From Cinclus cinclus (lineage: Eukaryota > Chordata > Aves > Passeriformes > Cinclidae), in the NCBI RefSeq assembly GCF_963662255.1, contig NC_085050.1, forward strand, positions 19,777,662 through 19,841,661: a stretch of 64,000 bases of DNA, written 5' to 3'. Position numbers and translations under genes: made by a program. Below are positions 48,701 through 59,105 of the stretch, piece after piece; the first letter of the stretch is position 1; each line of letters begins with the position of its first letter. The notes under the pieces were generated by a model. The model was not told where the DNA came from, made no database searches, and saw nothing but the letters and a program-made list of their open reading frames with translations.

Positions 48701-50611
48701 TGAGCTACGTTCAATTTCTACCATTAATTTTGTGCTGCTGCTTTCCTTACTGATTGAAGGGCTATGACTGGGATCTACCATTGCTGAAATTTTCCTTAGG
48801 TGCTTTGTTAGACCTCCATGAGCTACTGTGTATGTTCTGATTATTAAACCAACATAATGACAGACAAATTTGCAGCTACATCAGTTTGCTTATTCCTCCT
48901 ACTGCACAGACACAGGGTCATGAGTGTTGATACAAGAGGTCCACAAGCAAAATGTGGAGAGTGGGGAAGGCATAACTGTCCTTTTTTGTAAGTGCTGTTT
49001 CCTTGTGAGAAAGTCACTAGTTTTATCTTAATGACACTTCCTCCTATCTTTCTTAACTTGATTGATCCTTATTGTATTTATTTTCACTTTATTTTTAATA
49101 GCTGAAACTTTTCATAATTCATTTCACTTTGATGTTTCCATGCCCCATTTTTTTTCACAAACTCTTCCTAGGATTTTCTGCAATCTTTATGGTACTAGCT
49201 CAGAAAACCTAAGGAGTTTTCTCTATGTGGAATGACAGTGTTATTAAACAAGGACAAAGACAGAGGTAAATATGAAAGAAACCATAGCTCCTGGCTCTAT
49301 GCTCCTGCTGAGTTTGAAAGTTAGTGGAATGTGGGAGTCCTTTCTCTTCTTAAAGGTAAGATATTTCTAATCAGCACTATCAATGCTCTGAGGCACATTC
49401 TTACAACACCTATTAGTTGTAAACTCAGCAGGAACTGCAACACCCTGCCTATTAAAGAATAAAAATATTTTTACTCTATGTGATCCAGACTATCCAGAAA
49501 AAAAAGGAGAAAAGATACAAATTACATGTGAAAATGTGCTATGTTCCCATTCAAGCTGCTGTTGACACTACATTATACAAAAGTCATGATCCCACAAGCT
49601 ACTGAGTATTTTTCACTTAAATGAATTTTAGTAGGAACAGGATTTGCAGATTACTCCTCCTGTGTGCCATGAGCTCCAGGGATCAGGAAAAGATTGCTGA
49701 CTGAATTTCCTACACTCAACTGGGTGTAAAAGAGAACATTCTATCCTACAAATGAAAACAAGAATACTGAAAAGGAGTAGACCCACACAGGTACAAAATG
49801 ATCACTTTGTCTGAGTCTAGGAGCCCAAATTACCTAAATACTTTGCTGATCTCCTCAGCAGACTTTTTTGGTAGTAAACCAAGTAAGGGCTGGAAGAAGT
49901 TTGAAGCTGTTCATTTAGGCACAGTTGCAATAAGAGCAGGCTCTGATCCCCAGCATATTTTCCTTTTGATACAAGTATTATAAAATATTCAGATTCTAGT
50001 TCTTTAATTTCAATTAATAAATAAAAATACCATTTATTATTATTGTTTTCCAAAGAGGTAGACAAGGGACAGACATGGAAGGGGCCCATTTCCTTGAAAA
50101 AATCAGACTGTGTCAGGCAACCACTTGGACAAGAAAGGAACCAAAGAAGCCTTTTCGCTAGAACAAACAGTTTTCAATAAAGCAATGATTAGAACTTGAA
50201 TATTTAGACAGGGGCCACCACAGGCTTTATCTCACAAAATACTCCACAAAAATATAAAACTGGAGAAAGTTAAAATCAATTTTTTTCTGCTTAGATCAAA
50301 GATAACAATCTTCACCATTGGCCTGAAGAAACACTGACTTTTTAGACACCTTAGAAAATTTCTAAATCTCATACTTTAATTTTTCATCTTTTCAAGTTCA
50401 AATACACCCCTTTTTTAGCTGCAGCACTACCAACTTACAATGTTCAATAAGTTATAACAATCATAATACAAAAAATTTCCTCCTCACAGCCCTCTGTCAA
50501 TTATGTTGTGAGAAAGCAAGAGAGTTGACTGATTCAAACTGCATATATGCTCAGTATTCACAGGTTATCTCCCAGCTGCATGAGAATTAGTGAAAATTCT
50601 TAGATCTTAGA

Positions 50612-50630
50612 TCTTTAGCTAAGCTAAAGA
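50612..50630. repeat. 9-bp palindrome with 1-nt centre
   Basis: TCTTTAGCT pairs with AGCTAAAGA across a single A. It is preceded by two overlapping TTAGATCT words. No known element. Confidence 0.85.
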
Positions 50631-50719
50631 AGATTTGTGAGCAAATCCTGTCTTGTATCTTATTTATAAGCACTTAGTCTGGGACTAATTTTTCACTCTA
50701 TTTATGCTATGTATCTCTT

Positions 50720-50725
50720 ACCTTG
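50720..50725 (+). repeat. Target-site duplication, left copy
   Basis: ACCTTG directly before the LTR start; the identical hexamer is at 51437-51442. Confidence 0.88.
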
Positions 50726-51436
50726 TGTTGGGGGTTGGTTCTTTCCCTTTTTTCCCCTCTGTGGAATTTTCCCCATTGCCATGCTAAGATACCTGTTGAC
50801 TGGGCCCTGGTGACAAGGGGGAGGGAAGAGAAGAGGGAAACCCCTCAATATCCAAACATCCAGAAGAGCAGACAGAAGGCTCTGGCTCTCCCCATTTTTT
50901 TCCCCCGCGGAGTTCGGACAAGAAGGACGATCGCTGCCTGTGTCCCATCCCTGCCATCCCAGCGCTGGGAGCCATCCTCACTGCTGTCAGACCCTGCCCT
51001 GCTGCCTTCTCGCTGTAACCTGCCACCATCCAGCACTCTGCTGAGCACCAGGACCCACACCGTGAGCAGAGAGCTCTCTCTCCATCTCTCTCTCCCCCTG
51101 GGACAGCTCTGCCATCACCCCCAGCGCTCCTGCGGCTCTGCGGGACCCACCCGCCCCCAGCACCGGGAACTGCAGCTCAGGGAAAAGGTGCCTGCAGCCA
51201 AAAAACACTGGGACTGAGTTACTGTTCTGTTTGTGGGTAATTTCATAGCTGCTGTTGTTCTTGTTTGTCTTGTTAGATATACTAGTAAAGAACTGCTATT
51301 CCTATCCCCGGATCTTTGCCTGAGAGCTCCCTTAATTCCAAAATTATAATAATTTGTAGGCAGAAGGGATCATATTTTTCAGTTCAAAAGAAAACTTCTG
51401 CCTTTCTTAACAAATACCTGTCTTTCAAACTAAGAG
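50726..51436 (+). mobile_element. Solo endogenous-retrovirus LTR (family C) with target-site duplication
   Basis: A complete LTR of about 711 bp starting TGTTGGGGGTTGG. Landmarks of a common songbird LTR occur in order: 'TGGAATTTTCCCCATTGCC', 'CTGGGCCCTGGTGACAAGG', 'CTCAATATCCAAACATCC', 'CGCGGAGTTCGGACAAG', 'CATCCCTGCCATCCCAGCG', 'CTGGGACAGCTCTGCCATC', 'CTGCAGCTCAGGGAAAAGG', 'AGTAAAGAACTGCTATTCC', 'CTTAATTCCAAAATTATAA' and 'CTGTCTTTCAAACTAAG'. Many CpGs survive (for example CCCCCGCGGAG and GACGATCGC), which suggests it is younger than family B at 44.9 kb. The 164-codon frame at 50723-51217 is the longest in the window but is an LTR artefact. No viral genes adjoin it; it is a solo LTR. Confidence 0.94.
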
Positions 51437-51442
51437 ACCTTG
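51437..51442 (+). repeat. Target-site duplication, right copy
   Basis: ACCTTG directly after the LTR, identical to 50720-50725. A 6-bp duplication is the usual size for class II (ERVK-like) elements; if the LTR ends in A, the duplication is read as 5 bp (CCTTG). Confidence 0.88.
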
Positions 51443-54229
51443 TTATTTTATGGTAGCACAATCATATAAGTATTAATGAGTGTAATATAACAAGAATTCA
51501 CTGGAGAATTGGATCTCAGGCAACACTTTTCCTCCCCTTTTATGGGTAAGAACATTCACCTCTCCTTTAAAAAATGTTTTTTAAGATTAACAAAAGATAG
51601 TAATATCCTTGTCATTGTACATATCAATCAAGAAAAGGCAGGACTCACAGATACTGTCCCTCATGTTGTTCTTTTCTAAATTCTATTAACTGACATACTA
51701 CCTTTAGTGCTTAAGCAATCATCATTCTGTTTAAAATATTTTCTCAAGTGCAGTGAGATCTTTAATGTTTCAATAATTTTAAGGGATTTTAGGAGCATTA
51801 GACATCTGTTGGATACCCACACGAACACTTCCTTGAAATGAAAGCTGTAATGTGGAAAAATAAATATGAAGATTTTTAATTAAAAATGCAGCAATTCTAA
51901 AAGGAAAACAATGAAGGACATATATTAAAATAGCAAAGAGTGTCAGCACATCCTGTTGGAATGTATCAATCAGACTACATCATTACATTCCTGTTCTGCA
52001 TGATGCTTTTTTTGCCACTGTTCTCAATGAAAGGCAGAACATGACTAACAACCTTCAAGACAGAAGAGGAAGGAGACAGAAAAATTCAGGTTTTATTTAA
52101 GTTTCTGCTGTTGACCATAAAGTTCTGGAAATCCCTTATAACCCAGTCTCATTGGAAAAAAAAGTAAAAAAATCAAAGTTCACAAGAAAGAGGTGATGTG
52201 AAGGGCAACAAAGAGGAAAGTCACTCTTCAGTTCACGTTTTTTCTTTTTTACACTTATGGCAGAGAGTACAAGATCAAATGCTCTTTCCTTGTTTCTTCT
52301 TCATGTGACTAATCTTCCTTCTCTTCTCTGTATATTTTGTAAGTGACAAGGTGCCACTTTGTGTCAAATTCCACTTAACCTCTTTGTCCACACAAAATCT
52401 CAGATTTGAGAGTGACTTCTAAGTTGTATCCTCAGCAATGTCTAACTAAGCCCCATAAACATGTAAATATGGTAAACTGCATGCAAAGTCTGAAGTAAAG
52501 TACAGTCTGGAAAAAGTTGAAGATTTTAACATTATGATGACTACATTATAACTCGTAACTTTTATAGAATCCATCCTAAATCAAAATTTCTCTGCAAGTA
52601 CAGTATAATTATACTCATGAGCAACCAAAAGAAAATATATAATTTTTTTTATCAACAATATTCTTACTTCCCCAGTTTAATTAAACTTTACTTATGTTAT
52701 TCCTGGGGGGTTTTATGCTCTCTGCCTAATTATGAATATATTTGTATTTCCTTTTTCTTTAGTATTTAAGTTTTTTATATTTTGCATAGACTAATTCAAT
52801 TCTGATCACCTTATTCATAAGAATGAATTTACACATCATAGAGAATGTTCTCCACTGCTAGTTAGTTGCTTTCATATGTCAGTGGGCTGAGCTCCCTTCT
52901 CATTCTTTCCTGTCACTTTAGGCAACTCAGTATGATTTCAGAGTTCAAAAAACTATGATTTCAGAGTTAAAAAAAAAAACCCTCCAAAGCTCAATCTCAA
53001 TATGGACCATCCCAGGTTTCTATATCATAATTCTTCATTTAACCAAAATTATACCCTTAAGCAAATATATGTAAACCTTTATGAGAAAGAAGAACAAAAA
53101 AAGAAGGATGGGGGGGAGGTGGGATGAAGAACCAAGCAAATATAGTTTTACTTAACTCATTCACTCAAAGGTCACAGATATCTTTCAGCTGTAGACATTT
53201 TTTTTGTAATAGACTATGTGCCCTGCTATCACAAAAGACTTCACAAAATAATCTCATTTACAGTATTTTCAATATTAATTTCCCTCATGCTGAGATATAT
53301 TCCTGAAACATGTAAGCTATATTCGATCACAGAAAGTTTATACCTGTTTGCTCTTGTGCAAACATATTTTACCTTAAATCATCCTTTTCTCTGGTGTTTA
53401 TTTCTGGAAGGCAAAACATCCTCTCCCAGCTTTTACCTTACAAAACTTTCGTTGCTCCATAAGTTGCCTTCAATAAAATAAAGTTTTCATCCTTCTGGTC
53501 ACCTCACCTTTAAAAAAAAATATGTTCAGAACTATATAAAAAATTCAATATAGGGTTTTAGCAGTACCTTGAAAAATGTTATTGGTGTTTCCTTTTCTGT
53601 AACCAAAATAATTTTCAGATAGTCTGTGGTATGCCCCACCCCTCACCTCTTCTCATTCTGCCCTTAATACTGCAGTCATTCTGTAATTGCTCAGAATGTT
53701 AATTTCTTTGACTTTGAATCTTTTGAAGAAGAAAAATCCCATTTTATAGCAGAATTATTTTTTTTAATATATAAATGGATGATCACCCATATTGCAACCC
53801 ATTTCTAAGATCATCTAATTCTATCAGATATTCTGAACCACTTCTGTATTGGTGTTAACTTCCAATTTTCTGTCATCAGAAAAATTCATGACTGCCTTAT
53901 GGCTTTTTGTTAACATCACTGAAAATCAAATTGCTTTCTCAAATATCCCATAAGATAAAGGTAATCTAATGGATAAAATCTTCTTGGGTTTCCAAAGGTT
54001 TGAAAAGGTTCTCACCAAATGCTTTTAAAGAAACTGATCAGCAATGACATAAAAGAGTTTTGCAATGTTAAATCATTTAGAGAAGGATAGGAAATGAAGG
54101 TAGGAAAAGTCAGTTCTCACAGGAAAGAGAGGTCAACTACTGGTGACCACCAATCACTGAGTAATTGACGATGAGTTACATTGACATGACTTGTGAAAAT
54201 ATTGATATTCAGTTTAGCAAATGTGACAA
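51443..54229. other. AT-rich unique sequence, no gene seen
   Basis: Noncoding AT-rich DNA with a 23-bp tandem duplication at 52931-52976 and an 8-base G run near 53110. No recognised repeat family or supported coding frame. Confidence 0.6.
52931..52976 (+). repeat. Two-copy tandem duplication, 23-bp unit
   Basis: The unit TATGATTTCAGAGTT followed by an A-rich tail occurs twice in succession. The second copy's tail has become a run of A. Confidence 0.88.
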
Positions 54230-54760
54230 AGTGACAAAGCTTGCTGGTGACAGGAGTTTATTCTAGATGATAAGGAGAAAGTCTTGTAAGTAATTCTAGA
54301 AAGAACTAGGAACTAGCAGAAACTAGCAACTAAAATGGTAGATGAACTTCAATATGAATAAAGATAAGATTAAAGGCAATAATAATTGTCTTTACAATTC
54401 TAATAAAAAATTTAATAAACTGGTCTAACTTCTCATAAAAATGATCAGCTTTGAGCTGGCAATCAACTCCTCAGAAGCACGGTTAGGGGTTACAAAAGCA
54501 GTTATCAACAATATCATTAGCTTGATATTCAGGAGTGGCCATAAAAGCAAATCAGGATATTAGAAGTTAGTGGGGAAAAAAAAAAAAGTTTAGTCTCACA
54601 TGTACAAACCCAATATTATCCTGCATTTTCAGTACTATGCAAAATTCTGTTTCATTCTCCTCAGTAAGAATAAAATAACAATGGAAAAGGAGACGGGAAC
54701 AAGATCAAAAGTACAGCAAAAACATCCCAAAGATCAAAATCTTAGTATGAGTAAAAGGAA
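54230..54760 (+). mobile_element. Old CR1-like LINE fragment (RT region), plus strand
   Basis: Phrase order matches the middle to late reverse-transcriptase region of a CR1-type LINE. 'AAGCTTGCTGGTGACAGGAG' is the segment just past the F-A-D-D box. 'TAGATGAACTTCAATATGAA' follows (the N-F-N-K/D region), then 'GCCATAAAAGCAAATCAGG' with 'ATATTAGAAG' (the K-A-N-x-x-L region). Conservation is poor and every frame is interrupted, so this is an old copy with approximate ends. Confidence 0.55.
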
Positions 54761-55104
54761 ATGCATCATGAATATTTAAATACAAATACATATAGCCAAG
54801 AATTTTGTTTATAAAAACTGAGCAATAAAATCAGGCAAAAGCAAGTAATGATAATACCAGCAATCATAGTCCAAATGATTATAGAAACCCTCATTAGTAA
54901 TAGCATTTTTTCTTGCTGTACAAGAAAAATGAAAATATCCTTCCTCCCCTCTTATGCTCTTCCCTATAAAGTCCATCTGGTCCTAAAGGTCTGTGTCACC
55001 AGTCTTCCTCAAGCAGAGAAGGGTTGTAAGAACAGGAAATCACTGACATCCTGAAGGGCATGCCGCTTCTTCTTCAGTTTTGACATCGATTTAGGGATTA
55101 TTTT

Positions 55105-55460
55105 TGGTGTTTTCTAATAACAGTCTTCTCACTGGTTTCAGTAAGTTTCCCCTCACCTGGCAAAGGATTGATACAGCTGACAGCTCCCCCACCACCTTGC
55201 CACCTGAGGTATGTCCAGCCTGCATACTGATGTACCAAACCGCCTTTGGTTTCCTCTACTCCCCTGCCCTGTGCAGCCATTCCAGGTCCATGTCTGACAC
55301 CAGTTACCCTTGGGCCTATTCTGACCCGTGTCCTGGATGGTGTCTCAACATTGTGTCATCTCTCCCTGCCAGCATCCACCTCTGAGGACATCAGCCTGTT
55401 TCTGCCTCTGCTCACCATGGTTGACTGTAACAAGCTAAAAGATCTCAGCTCGTTAAATTT
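55105..55460. other. GC-richer segment of unknown origin
   Basis: About 350 bases of C-rich plus-strand sequence with an open plus frame of 93 codons (55104-55385). No motif is recognised and it is not matched to CR1. Position and texture suggest it is part of the same repeat cluster as 55530-56120. Confidence 0.35.
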
Positions 55461-55529
55461 CATTTAAATAAATGTGTGGCAAATTGTATCAGTTTTTAAT
55501 TATTTGTTAAGATAGTGAGTAATTAAATA

Positions 55530-56120
55530 TTTGGGGAAATGCCTTCCCTCCCTCTTGTCCAGACCCAGCTTCAGTCCAACTCTTCCACTTTTCTTGTCTC
55601 AACCACTCTTGTTTTCACCATATACTATGCTTGGCCCCTCCAAACCTTTTTGATGAGGAAAGAGGCAGTGCAGAAGGTTGGGATCAGAACACAGACATTT
55701 CTTTCTACAACTACTTCTTGTTTCATACTGCTCTCCTGCTCTGGCATGGGTTGCCTCTGGGCCACAATCGCTTCAGAGGTGTTCCTGCCCCAGCACAGGT
55801 AGCACAAAGGATGCAATTCCTCAGGGGTGTCCCTCGTCCATCACAAAACACATTCTTTCAGGGGTTCATCTCTTTATGTACTCCCAAAAATTTCTCTTTT
55901 CACTCATTTTCCCCATTCTTTTTCCCCTTTCTCTAAATACCCCTCTTCACATACTTTCTCATGTGTCCCATTTTGTGTGTCCTCCAGTGTCTCTTGTGTC
56001 CTTCTTGCATTTCCTGCCCCCAGCAGCTTCCATCCTTCCTCAAACATGCCTGGAAATAAATAACAGGCCATCCTCTGTTTGGGGTTTGAAGTTTATGGGT
56101 GTCATGGACTATTTCCCTCC
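55530..56120. mobile_element. LTR-type repeat fragment, family uncertain
   Basis: C-rich plus-strand sequence with phrases I associate with a bird LTR or retroviral repeat: 'CCCTCTTGTCCAGACCC', 'TTTTTGATGAGGAAAGAGG', 'CTGGCATGGGTTGCCTCTGG', 'AGCACAAAGGATGCAATTCC' and 'CACATACTTTCTCATGTGTCC'. The CTCTGGCATGGG wording is similar to family A in this window. Frames of 63-152 codons on both strands are by-products of low stop density. The ends, orientation and family are not established. Confidence 0.5.
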
Positions 56121-57969
56121 ATCTAGAGCTGTCTGAAATCCACTGCAAAGAGCACAGGACAGTCCATGCACTCCTTCCACAGAGGACACCCTGCAGCCTC
56201 AGCTCTCAAACCCTGGTTCTTATGCCCAGTGCATTAAGGCTTCCCTGCCCCCTCCCTAGCTGATGGGACAGGCATTGGTCGGTGAGGATTGTGTCCTGAC
56301 TGTTCTGTGATGAATCCTTATGTCTGATGCTTTCCCAGACCCAAGGCATCCAATGGTCCTTACTATCCTATGACACTAACAAAATTAATGGGTTTTATGC
56401 AATGACTATATCAATTGTAAGACTTCTACCATAGCAGAAATTCAAGGAACTGAAGTTACACCAGGTGTGTTGAGCAGCCAGCTGCTAAAAAAAAAATCCC
56501 AAATCAGCTGAAGCTAACTCCCTGACACACTGCTCTGTTACTTCCTTCAAAATTGTGTGACTCTTTACTAGGAATCACAAAAATTATATTCAATGGGTTA
56601 CAGTATAAGGACTGACTATGCAACTTATTTTCTTGCCGTCATGAAATCTCAACAATAAGAAAATGGTAGATAAAACAGAGTTGATGGAGTTTATTTACTC
56701 TATCTTGAAGAAAAACAAATGTTTAGAATGTATCAATAAAGTATTAACAGTCAGATATTAAAAAAAAATCATTTCTTCATCAACTTCAATGCAAGAAGCT
56801 GAATTTGCCACAGGATATAGAAAAGATCAAAACCTTACTAAGTCTGAAAGTGTCAAGACCTGACCACATGCTAGAGAAACACTAAAAGCTACAAAGCAGA
56901 CTATCTGACTTAGAAAGTTTAGAATTGAAAGGAGTTAGAGCATAGGTAAGCATTAGGATGAAGCATCATATGTTCTTATTCTGCCCTAGATAAATATACA
57001 GTCAGTGTTGAAATGGTACATTTATGAGGACATGGACATCTCTCACACCTACCACAGACATTCACACATTCCTGTGTTCTAAGCCTAACTAGGAAAACTG
57101 CCTCATAGCTATTCTGTCTGGCATAACCATCTCACCCTCAGCATTCACAATCAAATCTTTGTTTGAAATACGAAGTTCCTGAGGCCAAAACTAGGTCATT
57201 TTTAATCCCACACCAATTCAGTCCATCCATGTCTGATTTTTCTTTCCTTATTCTGTATTTATTGAGACAAAATATAATACACAAATTTTTCAGTTGAAAA
57301 AAAATTATCTTGTTGTACTTGCAGGTTGTCTATTGAGATGTTTTTCTCCCCTTACAAGTAAGCTCTAAATATATTTATAATTTTCATCTAGAGAAATTTC
57401 ATAAATTATCCACATTCACAAATCTATTTTCCCTTCTCTTTTAAAGAGAATCCTAGAACCAGACTTTTATTTATTCTTTTATATAATTTTAAAAGAATCC
57501 TTATTTTCTACATGATTTAAAAAGAAACAATTTAAAACAGTAAAGGCATACTGTTTTTCCCCATCTTACAATATATATTATTTGCCAAAATCAAAGTTAA
57601 GGTATCATAATCTCTTTGATGACTTTTCTGGAAGAAGCAGATTTTGCAATATTGATAAATGTATAAGATGTTGTATCTTATTTTATTCATTTCCTTTCAC
57701 TCTCTCAGTAATGCAGTTAAGTGATTTATTGATCAAGTTCAAATTGTTTAGTGTGCATGACCTGTTCTCTCACAGTTTCTTCATTTATATCCTCAGTCCT
57801 CAAATTCACAGATATTCATCTCTGGAAACAAAAAAAAAACAGGGTAAAAACAACTAAACTTCTGTGGCTAGCCAGATTTTTCTACTCAGTATATTGTTCT
57901 TAATTTCACTCATATTAATCTACTTCAATATTTCTTTATTTTGAAAAATACTCTGATTGTATTTCCTAT
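56121..57969. other. GC-richer tail of the repeat cluster, then AT-rich unique sequence
   Basis: Roughly 56150-56350 stays GC-richer and may belong to the preceding repeat cluster. The rest is AT-rich noncoding DNA with no recognised feature. Confidence 0.5.
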
Positions 57970-58945
57970 TAGATCATAGAATCTTGGACTCATAGAATAG
58001 TTTGTGTAAAAAGGGACCTTAAATATTATCTAATTCTAATACTCCTGAAATGGGCAAGAACACCAGGTTGCTCCACCCAGCCCAGTCCTCTGGGGACTGG
58101 GCATCCACAACTTCTCTGGGCAACATGTTCCAGTGCCTCACCACCCTCACAGCAAAGGATTTCCTCCTAACATTTAATCTAAACACATCCTCTTTCAGTT
58201 TAAAGCCATTCCCCTCTGTCTTATCACTATATGCCCTTGTCATAAGTGTCTCTCCACTGTTCCTGTAGTCGCCCTTTATTTACTGGAAGGCTACTAAAAG
58301 GTTTCCCCAGAGCCTTCTCCAGGATAAACAATCCAAACTCTCTCAACCTGTCTTCATAGGAAAGACGCTCCAGCCTTTTGATCATCTTTGTAGCCATCCT
58401 CTGGACTTGCTCCAGCAGATTCCTGTCCTTCTCATGCTGGCGAACCCAGAGCTGGATGCAGCACTCCAGATGGGACCTCATGAGAGCAGAGTAGAGGGGA
58501 CAATCACCTGCCTTTACCTGCTGGTCACATTTCTTTGTCTCCCCAGGTTGCACTAAGATTGCCCTGACCCAAGTGCAGGACTTTACCCTTTGGCCTTGTT
58601 AAATTTCATTGGGATCACACAGAGCCACATCTCAAGCCTGTCAATGTTCCTCCAGACGTCATCCCTTCCCTCCAGTGTGTCACCTACACCGCACTGCCTG
58701 GTGTCATTGGCAAACTTGCTGAGGTTTCACAGAGTTGGTCTCTCTATGTCACCAAAAAAGATATCAAAGAGTGTAACACCCAATACTGACCCCTGAGGAA
58801 CTCATTGTTAATCTTCACTTGGACATCAAGTCATTGACTGTAGCTTTCCTGAGTCCACCTACCCACCCAATTCCTTATCCACTGACTTCTCCATCTGTCA
58901 AATCCTTGTCTCCTCAATTTAGAGACCAGTATGACCTATATATAG
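57970..58945 (-). mobile_element. CR1 LINE, RT C-terminal half to 3' tail, minus strand
   Basis: In the minus direction the element runs from mid reverse transcriptase to the 3' end. The catalytic box reads F-A-N-D at about 58710 instead of F-A-D-D. At 58227-58553 the frame shows P-L-Y-S-A-L-M-R-S-H-L-E-C-C, then L-L-E-Q-V-Q-R-M-A-T-K-M-I-K, L-S-Y-E-D-R-L-R-E and L-E-K-A-L-G. At 58019-58243 it shows G-F-K-L-K-E-D, F-A-V-R-V-V-R-H-W-N-M-L-P-R-E-V-V. The 3' UTR and the ATTCTATG-like tail lie at 57970-58020. Stops and frame changes, and a stop-broken P-Q-G-S region, make it inactive. Good similarity in the C-terminal part suggests moderate age. Confidence 0.93.
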
Positions 58946-58974
58946 GCTTTTTTGCCTAACTTTTTCTTTGCTGG

Positions 58975-59105
58975 GATGTATTGCTCCTGAAGAGCCATCC
59001 CACCATGTCTCCATGCTGCCAATAAGGTCATAGCCATATAGATGTGCAGTCATCTCTAGCTCCTTTTATTCTTCCCCCACATTACATCCATTTGTATAGA
59101 AGCAT
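58975..59105 (-). mobile_element. Fragment of LINE endonuclease domain (5' part of CR1 ORF2), minus strand
   Basis: The minus strand at 59100-58980 translates, through one stop, to wording of the avian CR1-type endonuclease N-terminus: a degraded N-A-R-S-M-G-N-K-like start (N-G-C-N-V-G-E-E), then K-E-L-E-M-T-A-H-L, Y-G-Y-D-L-I-G and E-T-W-W-D-G-S. In a full element this domain lies far upstream of the reverse-transcriptase C-terminus, yet here it is about 30 bases from it, in the same orientation. The two pieces therefore look like one copy with a large internal deletion, or two separate truncated copies. Confidence 0.75.

Larger units (their letters stand above)
45455..50719. other. AT-rich sequence with one protein-like frame
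   Basis: Mostly unique noncoding DNA. It holds the protein-like frame at 46072-46305 (listed separately), a T/G low-complexity run at 48652-48700 and a 9-bp palindrome at 50612-50630. No repeat family is recognised. Confidence 0.5.

Noticed and set aside
50723..51217. Longest frame in the window, 164 codons on the plus strand
   Set aside because: It lies wholly inside the family C LTR, begins at a TTG on the LTR edge, and the LTR's GC-rich composition explains the lack of stops.
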